64,000 bases of DNA from JBBDIK01 sp964640385 (lineage in GTDB: Bacteria; Actinomycetota; UBA4738; JBBDHU01). Every line of letters begins with the position of its first letter. Positions within the stretch are counted from its first letter, which is position 1. Shown here piece after piece: positions 24,989 to 33,970 of this stretch. The stretch covers positions 4,602-68,601 of the forward strand of contig CAZXFL010000011.1 of NCBI GenBank assembly GCA_964640385.1, written 5' to 3'. The translations under genes and the position numbers were made by a program. The notes beneath the pieces were generated by a model, which saw only the letters and a program-made list of their open reading frames with translations, was not told the DNA's origin and made no database searches.

Positions 24989-27034
24989 CGCCCCGCCCCC
25001 TTCCAGCCGGCTGGTTCAGGAACCAGCACCCGGTCACTCGCCGTCGCGATCCCCCATTCCTCGACCGGCCAGCGCCGCCGCTTGGCCAGCCGGTACAGNN
25101 NNNNNNNNNNNNNNNNNNNNNNNNNNNNNNNNNNNNNNNNNNNNNNNNNNNNNNNNNNNNNNNNNNNNNNNNNNNNNNNNNNNNNNNNNNNNNNNNNNGC
25201 AGCGCTCCAGCATGATGTCGGCGGCGTAGTCGCGGACCAGCTCCCGGACCCGCTCGACGTCGGCGCCCTCGTAGCGGCGATAGAACGTCCGCAGGAACTC
25301 GCCGCGGTCCCGCTGATCCTGCTGCAGATACTTCGGCGCGTTGCTCGCGAGCGAGGCGACCTGCGAGGGCCAGTCCTCGACCGGCATATCGTGCAACCGG
25401 ATCCACGAATAGGTCTCGACGACGTTCGAGGCCAGGATCGTGCCTTCCATATCGAAGACGGCGGCGATCTTGGGCCCGTCCTGCTTCGCCTCGGCGATCT
25501 TGACGCTCGGCGAGCTGTGCTTCTTCTTCTGCTCGCGCAGCGACTTGGTGATCGTCGGGCAGTGCACGTCCTTCAGGTAATAGGTCCAGTCCACGACCGC
25601 CGAGTCGAACCCGAACCGCCCTTGGTCCTCCGCCGCGAGCGACCCGTGCAACGCCAGCGTCCGGTCGTCCGTGTAGATGACCTCGGCCTCGGTGTAGGCG
25701 GCGTACAGGTCCGAGTAGCGCCGCATGAACTCGACCTTGGCGCGGTCGCGGTCGACGCGCGAGGCGAACGCGCGGACCTTCTTCGAGCGCGGCAGGTGCT
25801 GGACCACTTTGTCTGCGAGGTCCACGAGCCGTTCACCGTTGCGCAACATCCGCTCGACCTTCAGCACCCCCGGGAACTTCCAGTTCGGCGTCTTGATCTC
25901 GCCACGGCCACCCCCGCCCGGTAGTGGATGCTCCTCGAAGTAGGCCTTCACATCGCGGTACATGCGCGCGAAGGTCAGCGGGTTCCGCGCGCCCGACGAA
26001 ACATGGTAGTAGTCGGTCTCCTCGGCCGCCGGCATCGCCGCGACCGCCAGCATCGCGTTGACGACCAGGTCGACCGGGATCATGTCCAGCACACCCTCGG
26101 CGATCCCGGGGAACTCCGGCAGATCGCCGCGACCGAACGCCAGGATGATCGGGTCGGCCATCTTGAACCCCTCGATCCACCCCGGGAACGGCTGCACGTA
26201 GGCGCTCTCGACGATCGAGGGGCGAACGATCGACAGGCGCAGGCCGTGTTCGGCGGCGACCTCTTCGACGCAGCGCTCGCCCAGCGCCTTGGTGAACGTG
26301 TAATTGTCCGGCCAGCCCATCGACTGCGCGCGAGCGCGCCCGTACTGGACGAGCCGCTTCTTGACCCAGGCGTTACGGCGTTCCTCGGCGTCGGCCGAGA
26401 CCGCTTGCGGGCCGGCGCGCTGGTGTTCCTTCTTGGCGGCGGCCATGAAAGAGTCGAGCATCTCCGGGCGCCGGGACGCTTCTTCCGCTTCGCCGCGCGC
26501 GGCCAGCGCATACTCGAGTTCCGCGCGCCAGTCGATGCGGTGCTGCAGCGGGCCTTCGGGGATCACGCCCTTGGTCATGCCGGCGACGTACGCGGTCGAG
26601 GTGTGGATGATGTGCGGGCGGCTGCCGCCCGCGTAGATCGCTTCGTACAGGTTCAGCGAGCCCAGAACGTTGGTACGGAACCCCTCATCGATCGGCGGGT
26701 CGAACGAAACGGTCGCGCCGCAGTGAACGACGATGTCGATGTCATCCGGGAACTCGGGCAGATCGCCGGTGAGGTCGCCCTCGAGCACCTCGATGTCCTC
26801 GAGGATCCGGGCCATACCCTTTTCGCCCTCGCGCTCGCGCAGGCGATCGAAGCAAGGGCGCTTCAGCATGTCGGCCAGACGGTCGCGGCCGGCCGAGCCG
26901 AACTGGGGCCGGATGAGCACGATCGGGCGAGACTCGGGGCAGTCGTAGAGGAGGCGTTCGAGCAGGGCCTGCCCGAGGAACCCGGTCACGCCGGTCACGA
27001 GGATGCGTTTTCCTGCGAGTTGCTCAGAGATCAC
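24985..27034 (-). CDS. fatty acyl-CoA reductase (FAR-type SDR) fused to HAD-IB domain, interrupted by assembly gap
   Basis: The N-terminal 470 residues are an extended SDR of the male-sterility/FAR type: VTGVTGFLGQAL at 13-24, HTSTAYVAG, and YTFTKALGE with the catalytic Tyr/Lys. Then comes a Sterile-like region and a HAD-IB phosphatase domain from AAVFDMEGTI (about 540), where the second Asp of DxD is Glu. 100 N break it at 25099-25198. After the gap, the frame LYRLAKRRRWPVEEWG leads to a stop overlapping the next ATG, so I place the end at 24985; the gap length is unknown. GTG start at 27034. It heads the operon. Products could be fatty aldehydes or alcohols. Confidence 0.82.
25099..25198. 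other. assembly gap (100 N)
   Basis: Exactly 100 N inside the HAD part of the acyl reductase gene. The frames on the two sides do not join across 100 bases, as expected for a gap of unknown true size. Confidence 0.99.
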
Positions 27035-27057
27035 GTGCCTAGGGGCCCTCTCAGCTC

Positions 27058-27073
27058 TCTACCGAACGGTAGA
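27058..27073. promoter_or_regulatory. palindromic operator 1 (probable TetR site)
   Basis: TCTACCG-AA-CGGTAGA, a perfect inverted repeat with 7-bp arms. It lies 24 bases upstream of the acyl-reductase start, in the gap to the divergent DUF2330 gene. Confidence 0.75.
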
Positions 27074-27081
27074 TAACCACA

Positions 27082-27097
27082 TCTACCACCCGGTAGA
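27082..27097. promoter_or_regulatory. palindromic operator 2 (probable TetR site)
   Basis: TCTACC-ACCC-GGTAGA repeats the same 6-bp arms as operator 1. The centres are 24 bp apart, so two TetR dimers could bind side by side. Confidence 0.75.
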
Positions 27098-27182
27098 CAA
27101 CCCCGAGCCGATCGGCCGCCCGGGAACCCCAGGTCCCCTCCTGCCGTCCAAGCCGGTGACTTCCGACGAAAGGGAGAGGCTC

Positions 27183-28271
27183 ATGCGAACCCGACCGATC
27201 AAGGTCCTCGTGCTCGGACTGGCCATGCTGCTCATGTCGGCACCTGCCGCGCTCGCGTGCGGAGGCCTGGTGGCCCCGAACGGGGCCATCTCCCTGACCC
27301 GCACCACGACGTTGGCCGGCTACCGCAACGGCATCGAGCACTACGTGACCGGGTTCGAGTTCGCGGGGAACGCCGACGAAGTCGGCTCGATCACCCCGCT
27401 ACCCGGGAAACCGACACGCGTGATCCGCGGGGGCGACTGGACGCTGCAGCGCCTCGCACAGGAGGTGGCGCCTCCGGTCCTATTCGCAGCTGACCAAGCC
27501 GAGACAGCACTGCCATCGGCATCGCCCGCAGCCGTGATCCTCCGAACGCAGATCGACGCACTCGACATCGTGATCCTCGAGGGCGGCGGCGACGCCGTCG
27601 GCGTCTGGGCGAAGGACCACGGGTTCCTCCTGCCGCCGGACGCCCCCGAGATGCTGGACTTCTACGCGGCTCGCAGCCCCTACTTCATGGCTGCCCGCTT
27701 CGACGGAACGAAGGCGAGCGAGCTGGGCCAGGGCGCCGGGGACTCAACGCCCGTGCACCTGGTGATCCCTACCGACCGGCCGTGGGTGCCCCTCCGGATC
27801 CTCGCGCTCGGGCAGGACGAGGCCGCGATCGTCGAGGCAGACGTGTTCCTACTGACCGCGGACGAGCCGCAGATGCTGCCGGTTCCCCTGGAGCCCGGGT
27901 TCACGGATGCGCAAGCACCGGGCATGGTCCTGGAACGGAGCGAGCCCGCGAACGAACTGCTCATCAGCGACCTGCGGTCCGACGAGCACATGAAGTGGGT
28001 CGACGGCGAGGGCATGTGGCTATCGTTCCTGAAGATCGACGAGCGGGCGGGACGATTGACCCACGACCTCGCGATCGACCCGACCGGCAATGGCGAGCCA
28101 TCCCCCGTCGATGCCGGCCTGGCAGCGCCGAACCAGGCACCGTCGGCCACGGAGCCGAGCACCGGATCGGCCGCGTGGTGGATCGTCGCCGGGCTGACGG
28201 CGTTCGTGGCCGTCGGGTTCGGGGTCGCGCGCTCGCGGCGGCGCGGCGGCGCGGCGGGACTTCCCGCATGA
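27183..28271 (+). CDS. DUF2330 secreted/membrane-anchored protein
   Basis: A 362-residue protein with a signal peptide ending near ALACGG, the usual DUF2330 start in which a Cys-Gly-Gly follows the cleavage region. A C-terminal membrane helix (WWIVAGLTAFVAVGFGVA) and basic tail anchor it. The body has DUF2330-type blocks such as TDRPWVPLRILALG. AGGGAGAGG precedes the ATG. It is coupled to the cupredoxin gene by an ATGA overlap. DUF2330 has no established function. Confidence 0.85.
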   Translation: MRTRPIKVLVLGLAMLLMSAPAALACGGLVAPNGAISLTRTTTLAGYRNGIEHYVTGFEFAGNADEVGSITPLPGKPTRVIRGGDWTLQRLAQEVAPPVLFAADQAETALPSASPAAVILRTQIDALDIVILEGGGDAVGVWAKDHGFLLPPDAPEMLDFYAARSPYFMAARFDGTKASELGQGAGDSTPVHLVIPTDRPWVPLRILALGQDEAAIVEADVFLLTADEPQMLPVPLEPGFTDAQAPGMVLERSEPANELLISDLRSDEHMKWVDGEGMWLSFLKIDERAGRLTHDLAIDPTGNGEPSPVDAGLAAPNQAPSATEPSTGSAAWWIVAGLTAFVAVGFGVARSRRRGGAAGLPA

Positions 28272-28687
28272 GACGCCTGCTCGTGACGGCGCTCGTCGTT
28301 CTCGCAGTGGCGGCCACGACTCTGGTCGTGGCCGCCGCCCGAGACCCGCGCCCGGCACCCGCCATGCGCACGATCCCCGTGAGCATCGAACACTCCCGGT
28401 TCACGCCGACGGCCATCGCGGTGGAGCCGGGCTCGACCGTCCGGTTCGTCATCGAGAACACCGACCCGATCGACCACGAGTTCATCCTCGGCGATCAGCA
28501 GGTCCAGGACGTCCACGAGGCAGGGACGGGCCACCACCACGGAGACGTGCCCGGCGAGATCTCGGTTCCCGCGGGATCGACCCGCACGACGACCTTCACC
28601 TTCGAGGGACCCGGATCGCAGCTCTTCGGCTGCCACCTCCCGGCGCACTGGGACTACGGCATGCGCGGAACCATCACGATCGTCTGA
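28268..28687 (+). CDS. exported cupredoxin-domain protein
   Basis: A 139-residue protein with an N-terminal signal/anchor helix and a blue-copper fold. Ligands visible are the His in DHEFILG and the Cys-His-Met set in FGCHLPAHWDYGM. An extra HHHG loop sits in the middle. It probably carries electrons or holds copper outside the membrane. Its ATG overlaps the stop of the DUF2330 gene, so the two proteins are likely made together. Confidence 0.87.
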   Translation: MRRLLVTALVVLAVAATTLVVAAARDPRPAPAMRTIPVSIEHSRFTPTAIAVEPGSTVRFVIENTDPIDHEFILGDQQVQDVHEAGTGHHHGDVPGEISVPAGSTRTTTFTFEGPGSQLFGCHLPAHWDYGMRGTITIV

Positions 28688-28703
28688 CGGGCGACCAGTT
28701 CGG

Positions 28704-29570
28704 CTAACGACTGAAGAGGTGTTCCGCGATCTCGACGGCATCGAGGGCGGCGCCGATCCGCAGGTTGTCCGCGCAGGAGAAAAGCAGCAGCGTGTTCGGG
28801 TCCGCGCCCTGGCGGACGCGGCCGACGTAGGCGTCGTCGCGTCCCGCCGAGTCGATCGGACTCGGGTACACACCGTTCGCCGGATCGTCCATCAGCGTCA
28901 CGCCCGGTGCGTCCGCCAAAAGCTCGCGCGCTTCGTCGGGCGTGATCGCCCGCAGGAACTTCGCCAGGACCGACACGCCGTGTCCGCGAACGACCGGGAC
29001 CCGGACCGACGTCGCCGACACGATCATGTCCGGCGCGTTCAGGATCTTGCGCGGCTCGGCCATCATCTTGGACTCTTCGCTCGTGAACCCGGAGTCCTCG
29101 AAGTCCCCGATCTTCGCCAGCACGTTGAACGCGATCGTCTTCCCGAATACGTCACCCGATGGCAAGGACGCGGGGTCGGGCGAGCCAAGTTCCTCCTCGT
29201 GACCGTGCAATTTGTCCGCCTGCTCGACCAGCTCCCGAACGCCCTTCCACCCGGCGCCCGAAACGGACTGATACGAGGACATCACCAACTCCACCGCGCC
29301 GGCCGCCCGGTGCAGCGGCGCGACCGCCAGCACCGCCGTGATCGTCGTGCAGTTCGGGACCGACACGATCTTCGGGTCGCCTTCGAGCGCCTCGGGATTG
29401 ACCCCGGGAATCGCGAGCGGCACATCCGGNNNNNNNNNNNNNNNNNNNNNNNNNNNNNNNNNNNNNNNNNNNNNNNNNNNNNNNNNNNNNNNNNNNNNNN
29501 NNNNNNNNNNNNNNNNNNNNNNNNNNNNNCGGCCCACCGCCCCGGTCGCTCCGACGATCGCTACGCGCAT
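28704..29570 (-). CDS. asd: aspartate-semialdehyde dehydrogenase (interrupted by assembly gap)
   Basis: Second step of the aspartate family pathway, reducing aspartyl phosphate. The N-terminus MRVAIVGATGAVG is before the gap. After it come PNCTTITAV with the catalytic Cys, SSYQSVSGAGWKG, and VPVVRGHG with the active-site His. 100 N at 29430-29529 remove part of the NADP domain. It follows lysC on the same strand; its ribosome-binding site GGAGG sits right after the lysC stop. Confidence 0.95.
   Translation of the reverse strand: MRVAIVGATGAVGXXXXXXXXXXXXXXXXXXXXXXXXXXXXXXXXXXPDVPLAIPGVNPEALEGDPKIVSVPNCTTITAVLAVAPLHRAAGAVELVMSSYQSVSGAGWKGVRELVEQADKLHGHEEELGSPDPASLPSGDVFGKTIAFNVLAKIGDFEDSGFTSEESKMMAEPRKILNAPDMIVSATSVRVPVVRGHGVSVLAKFLRAITPDEARELLADAPGVTLMDDPANGVYPSPIDSAGRDDAYVGRVRQGADPNTLLLFSCADNLRIGAALDAVEIAEHLFSR
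29430..29529. other. assembly gap (100 N)
   Basis: Exactly 100 N inside asd. The missing part belongs to the N-terminal nucleotide-binding domain. Confidence 0.99.
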
Positions 29571-29580
29571 CCCGCGCCTC

Positions 29581-30813
29581 CTACGTGCTGACCTTCTCGG
29601 TACCCGCCAGCCCGAACTTCGCGTGGGTGGCGCGCACGGCTTTCTCGACATCCGACTGCCGGATGACGCACGAGATGCGGATCGACGACGTCGAGATCAT
29701 CTCGATATTGATGCCCTCGGCCGACAAGGCCTCGAACATGTCCGCCGCGACGCCCGGATGACTCTTCATCCCCGCGCCGACCAGCGACACCTTCGCGATC
29801 CCTTCGTCGAACGAGAACGAACCGGCTTCGATCTCGCCGATCAGCCGTTCGAGCAGGACCTTCAGCCGGGGCAGGTCCGAGACCGGCGCCGTGAACGACA
29901 GGTCGGTGCTGCCGTCATGCGAGACGTTCTGCACGATCATGTCCACGTTGACGCCCTCATCCGCGACCGCACGGAAGATCTTCGCGGCGACGCCGGGCTT
30001 GTCGGGCACGTCGACGATCGTGACCTTCGCCTCGCCCTCGTCGTGCGCCACGCCCGAGATGATCGCGTCTTCCATCGCTTCGGTTCCTTCCTTGATCCAC
30101 GTGCCCGGCTCGTCGCCGAACGACGAACGCACCATCAGGGGCACGTTGTTCCTCCGAGCGTACTCGACCGACCGGAGCTGCAGGACACGGGCACCGCTCG
30201 CCGCGAATTCCAGCATCTCCTCGAACGAGATCGCCTCCAGCTTGCGGGCATCGGGCGCGATCCGAGGGTCGGCTGTGAACACACCCTCGACATCGGTATT
30301 GATCTCGCAGTACTCCGCGTCGACGGCGGCGGCCAGCGCGACCGCGGTCGTGTCCGAACCCCCGCGGCCGAGCGTCGTCACGTCGTAGGAGGTCGAGACC
30401 CCCTGGAACCCGGCCACGATCACGACGTTGCCCTCCTCGATCGCCTCCTTGATGCGTCCGGGACGCACGTCGACGATGCGGGCCATGCCATGCTGGGTGT
30501 CGGTGATGATCCCCGCCTGCGAACCCGTGTAGCTGGCCGCCTTGTGGCCCATCGCGTTGATAGCGATGGCCAGCAACGACATCGAGATCCGCTCGCCGGC
30601 CGTCAGCAGCAGGTCCATCTCCCGCGCGTTCGGCAGCGGCGTGAGTTCCTGGGCCATCGCCAGCAGGCCGTCGGTGCTGTCGCCCATGGCGGAGACAACC
30701 ACGACGACGTCGTGGCCGGCCTCCTTCGTGCGCACTACCCGCTCCGCAACTGTGCGGATGCGGTCGGTGTCGGCGACGGAGGTTCCTCCGTACTTCTGGA
30801 CAACGATGGACAA
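29581..30813 (-). CDS. lysC: aspartate kinase
   Basis: A 410-residue kinase that phosphorylates aspartate for Lys, Thr, Met and diaminopimelate. Motifs: VQKYGGTSV at the start, GERISMSLLA, GRGGSDTTAVALA and NTDVEGVFTADPR. The C-terminus has two ACT domains (KVTIVDVPDKPGVAA and KVSLVGAGMKSHPGV) for feedback by lysine or threonine. The start is a TTG at 30813 with GGGAG 7 bases upstream. It forms an operon with asd. Confidence 0.95.
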   Translation of the reverse strand: MSIVVQKYGGTSVADTDRIRTVAERVVRTKEAGHDVVVVVSAMGDSTDGLLAMAQELTPLPNAREMDLLLTAGERISMSLLAIAINAMGHKAASYTGSQAGIITDTQHGMARIVDVRPGRIKEAIEEGNVVIVAGFQGVSTSYDVTTLGRGGSDTTAVALAAAVDAEYCEINTDVEGVFTADPRIAPDARKLEAISFEEMLEFAASGARVLQLRSVEYARRNNVPLMVRSSFGDEPGTWIKEGTEAMEDAIISGVAHDEGEAKVTIVDVPDKPGVAAKIFRAVADEGVNVDMIVQNVSHDGSTDLSFTAPVSDLPRLKVLLERLIGEIEAGSFSFDEGIAKVSLVGAGMKSHPGVAADMFEALSAEGINIEMISTSSIRISCVIRQSDVEKAVRATHAKFGLAGTEKVST

Positions 30814-30936
30814 GCAGCGGCTCCCTCGGGGCTCTGGAGCTCTCAGCCTAGCAGCCGCCCTCAGGCACACCGAACGAGAGATTCGGCAGCTTCGGGCGTG
30901 CGAGGATGGCGGCTCAGCGAGAGAAAGGAGGACGGG

Positions 30937-31239
30937 ATGCCCTACACATCGGGGACGTGGATGGTGAAGGAAGGCAAGGAGGACGAGTTCGTCCAGGCCT
31001 GGGGGGAACTCGCGGCGTGGACGACGGACACCGTGGACGGTGCCCTGTGGGCGGTGCTCCTTCGGGACGAGGACCAGCCGAACAAGTTCGTCAGCATGGG
31101 CCCGTGGGAGACGCGCGAGGCGATCGACACCTGGCGAGCGATGCCGGAGTTCAAAGAGGCCGTAGGAGTCCTGAAGGAGTTGATCGACGGTTTCGAGGTT
31201 CACGTACTCGACGCGGTCTTCGAAGCCGGCGGCCGCTAG
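30937..31239 (+). CDS. ABM-like small protein
   Basis: A 100-residue protein resembling the antibiotic biosynthesis monooxygenase fold: a first strand YTSGTWMVKEG, helix DEFVQAWGELAAW, strand with SMGPWETREAIDTWRAM, and a final strand FEVHVLDAVFE. It is distinct from the ABM-like protein at 14435. AAAGGAGGA just before the ATG is a strong ribosome-binding site. It is convergent with recR. The substrate is unknown. Confidence 0.72.
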   Translation: MPYTSGTWMVKEGKEDEFVQAWGELAAWTTDTVDGALWAVLLRDEDQPNKFVSMGPWETREAIDTWRAMPEFKEAVGVLKELIDGFEVHVLDAVFEAGGR

Positions 31240-31833
31240 CTACATCTCACGGCGGCCTTCGAGGGCCTGACCGAGCGTGACCTCGTCGGCGTACTCCAGA
31301 TCGCCGCCGACGGGCAGGCCACTGGCAAGCCGCGACACGTGCACGCCGAGCGGCTTGAGGATCGCGGCCACGTACATCGCGGTGGCGTTCCCCTCGAGGT
31401 TCGGGTTGGTCGCAAGGATGACCTCCTTCACGCCGTCACGTTCGACGCGCTCGGCGAGCTCTTGCACGCGAAGGTCCTCGGGCCCGATCCCGTCGAGGGG
31501 CGAGATCGCACCGCCGAGGATGTGGTACCGCCCCTTGATGACCCGCGCTTTCTCGATGGTCGCGGCGTCCTTCGGCTCCTCGACGACGCAGATGATCGTG
31601 GTGTCGCGCGACGGATCCTTGCAGACCCGGCACAGATCGCCCTCGGCCACGTTGCCGCACTCGCGACAGAACGTCACCCGCTCCTTGACCTGGATGATGG
31701 CGTCGGCCAGGTTCTTGGCGTCCTCGGCACTGGCGTTGACCAGCCAGAACGCGAGCCGCTGCGCGGACTTCGGCCCGACCCCGGGGAGCCGGGCGAGTTC
31801 GTCGATCAAGTCCTGGATGGGGCCTTCGTACAC
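31240..31833 (-). CDS. recR: recombination mediator protein RecR
   Basis: A 197-residue DNA-repair protein of the RecFOR pathway. Features in order: the helix-hairpin-helix RLPGVGPKSAQRLAFWL, the C4 zinc finger CRECGNVAEGDLCRVC, and a Toprim domain starting IICVVEEPKDAATIEK. GTG start, directly abutting the dnaX stop with no spacer. The ybaB gene that usually sits between dnaX and recR is absent. Confidence 0.96.
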   Translation of the reverse strand: MYEGPIQDLIDELARLPGVGPKSAQRLAFWLVNASAEDAKNLADAIIQVKERVTFCRECGNVAEGDLCRVCKDPSRDTTIICVVEEPKDAATIEKARVIKGRYHILGGAISPLDGIGPEDLRVQELAERVERDGVKEVILATNPNLEGNATAMYVAAILKPLGVHVSRLASGLPVGGDLEYADEVTLGQALEGRREM

Positions 31834-33513
31834 CTAGGAGCCCTCGATCTCGGGGGCGAGCTCGGCCCCCAGCGCCGCCTGAACCCTGGCAAGGGCCTCT
31901 TCTTCGGACAGCGGACCTTCGTCCTCGTCTTCCGCCCCGGCCGGGGCGCCGTCACGGGTCAGGCACCGGATCTGTGGCGCGACGCCGAACAGCTCCTGCA
32001 GCACACCCTGCAGATCATTCTGGCGATCCTCCACCTTCTTGATGCCGAACTTGCGGTCCGGCGGGAATGTCAGCTCGAGGGTCTGCCCGTCGAAAGCGGA
32101 CGGCGTGACCGATTCGAGGTTGGTCGCCAGGATCATCTGCCGGGAGGCGCGAAGATGTTGGACGACCGTCGGCCAGGAGCGGCGCAGGGTGTCGATGTCG
32201 ACGTCGCCGGTCGCAACCGGGATCGGGGCCGATGCAGCTGGCTTCTTCGCCGCAGGCTTGGGGGCGCTCGACCCTTTCGCAGTCCTGTTGATCTCAGGCT
32301 CCGCGGGCGGAGCGCTCGCGACCTCGGTCGATGGCTCGGCGACGCCGGGGTCGATGCCGGAGCGGCGTTCGAGGCGTTCGATGCGCGAGACCAGAGCTGC
32401 CGGAGCCGGATCGGTTTCGGGCATCGCCGCCCGGACTAACGCAAGTTCCAGCGTGATGCGTGGCGATGTGGTCCAGCGCATGTCCGACTGGGCGGCGAGC
32501 AGCAGCGAGATGACCCGCGACAGCTCCGTCGGGATGAACTTCTGCGCCTGCGCGCGCAGACGATCGTGTTCGTCCGAGGTGACGTCCAGGAGGTCGGGCT
32601 GGTCAGGAGCTGCGTGCGCGATCAACAGGTTCCGGAAGTGCTGCAGCGCCTCGGAGGTCACGTGCCGCAGGTCCTGGCCGTCCTGAACCAGCCGATTGAT
32701 CGTCTCGAAGATCGCTCGCGTGTCACCGATCGCCAATGCGTCGGCGATCTCGTCTTGCACCACCGACTGCGGCGCCCCGAGCAGCGACGCAAGCTCGTCC
32801 ATGCCGACCGAGCCACCACCCAACAGCGAAGCTTGATCCAAGAGCGAGAGCGCATCGCGCACCGATCCCTCGGAGTGACGCGCGATCGCGTCGGCCGCGT
32901 CCACCGCGAGCTTGACCTTCTCCTCCTTGGCGATCCACTGCAGGTGAACCGCCAGTGCCTCCTGCGGGACGCGCCGGAAGTCGAAGCGCTGGCACCGTCC
33001 GATGATCGTGGCCGGCATCTTCTGCGGCTCGGTCGTGGCGAACACGAACCGAACGCCCGCCGGGGGTTCCTCCAGCACCTTCAGGAGCGCATCGAACGCC
33101 GGTTGGGTCAGCCGCTGCGCCTCGTCGATGATGTAGACCTTCTCGCGGCCGACGACCGGAGCGGTCGGCGCCTTCTCGCGCAGTTCCCGGGCATCCTCCA
33201 CGCCGCCGTGCGACGCCGCGTCGATCTCGACGACGTCCAGGTGCCCGCCCTCGCGGATCGCCTGGCACTGTTCGCACTCTCCGCACGGTTCGGCCGTCGG
33301 GCCTTTCTCGCAGTTGACCATCTTGGCGAGGATGCGTGCGGTGGAGGTCTTGCCGGTCCCGCGCGGACCGCAGAACAGGAACGCGTGCGCGAGACGGTTC
33401 TCGTTCACCCCGCCCATCAGGGCGCGGACCACGTGTTCCTGACCGAGGACGTCCTGGGGACCCTGGGGCCGGTACTTGCGGTAGAGCGACTGATACTGCT
33501 TCTCGACGGCCAC
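31834..33513 (-). CDS. dnaX: DNA polymerase III subunit gamma/tau
   Basis: A 559-residue clamp-loader ATPase. Walker A GPRGTGKTSTA near residue 45, the zinc module (CEKGPTAEPCGECEQC), Walker B IIDEAQRL, and ATTEPQKMP for the sensor region. The C-terminal third has low-complexity Ala/Pro then a tau-like domain. GTG start at 33513 with TAAGGT 7 bases upstream on the minus strand, so it is probably leaderless. The SRP RNA gene lies just upstream. Confidence 0.96.
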   Translation of the reverse strand: MAVEKQYQSLYRKYRPQGPQDVLGQEHVVRALMGGVNENRLAHAFLFCGPRGTGKTSTARILAKMVNCEKGPTAEPCGECEQCQAIREGGHLDVVEIDAASHGGVEDARELREKAPTAPVVGREKVYIIDEAQRLTQPAFDALLKVLEEPPAGVRFVFATTEPQKMPATIIGRCQRFDFRRVPQEALAVHLQWIAKEEKVKLAVDAADAIARHSEGSVRDALSLLDQASLLGGGSVGMDELASLLGAPQSVVQDEIADALAIGDTRAIFETINRLVQDGQDLRHVTSEALQHFRNLLIAHAAPDQPDLLDVTSDEHDRLRAQAQKFIPTELSRVISLLLAAQSDMRWTTSPRITLELALVRAAMPETDPAPAALVSRIERLERRSGIDPGVAEPSTEVASAPPAEPEINRTAKGSSAPKPAAKKPAASAPIPVATGDVDIDTLRRSWPTVVQHLRASRQMILATNLESVTPSAFDGQTLELTFPPDRKFGIKKVEDRQNDLQGVLQELFGVAPQIRCLTRDGAPAGAEDEDEGPLSEEEALARVQAALGAELAPEIEGS

Positions 33514-33520
33514 GGAACCC

Positions 33521-33526
33521 ACCTTA
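33521..33526 (-). promoter_or_regulatory. -10 element for dnaX (leaderless)
   Basis: On the minus strand TAAGGT ends 7 bases before the GTG of dnaX at 33513. Confidence 0.45.
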
Positions 33527-33644
33527 GCCCAGGCCGGGGACAACGACCCCGGCGGGATCGCGGCCCTCGGACCACGCGGGAAGGAGTGACCGTGCACCCG
33601 CCCTTGACCACGCAAGTCTCGCGCGGCAACCCCGGATGGGAGCT

Positions 33645-33745
33645 CCGACCAGGCAACCCCGCGGCACCCACCAGCGCCTGCTTACGGCTGCTTCCTTCCG
33701 GATCTGACCGGATTCGCAGGTTGGCGTCGCGCGGGACCCGACCCT
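33645..33745 (-). ncRNA. ffs: 4.5S-type signal recognition particle RNA
   Basis: The diagnostic SRP domain IV core GGAAGGAAGCAGCC reads on the minus strand at 33686-33699. It closes into a hairpin by CCTGC (33716-33720) with GCAGG (33677-33681), then CCA with TGG, and the outer stem CCCGCG (33730-33735) with CGCGGG (33658-33663). That gives an RNA of about 100 nt. ffs next to dnaX is a common arrangement. The ends are estimates from the pairing. Confidence 0.85.
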
Positions 33746-33970
33746 CAACGCTTCCTTCCGGGGGCCACAACGGGACCTCCGGGCCGCGGGCGGGGATTCA
33801 GCCCCGCTGAAGCGGATCGCGGGTTACAGGGCACCGCTACCTCCCCGCCTAGCACGGTCGAGCGCGAGTATACCCCTCGCCCTAGGACCCCTATCCTTCG
33901 GCCCCGAGTCGCTGGACTTCGGGCTTCCCGCATACCACAATCAGACGCACGGAGCGGAGGGGAAGTGCGT
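33746..33970. other. intergenic region between SRP RNA and lipoprotein gene
   Basis: About 225 bases without a supported gene. It contains a second GGAAGGAAGC (minus strand, 33750-33759) and the inverted repeat GGGGATTCAGCCCC near 33792. The ribosome-binding site GGAGGGGA for the next gene is at its right end. Confidence 0.5.

Noticed and set aside
25034..25098. Frame reading VPAGQAAALAGRG after the 25.1 kb gap as the end of the reductase
   Set aside because: The alternative frame LYRLAKRRRWPVEEWG fits better and ends with an ATGA overlap to the next gene, like the rest of the operon.
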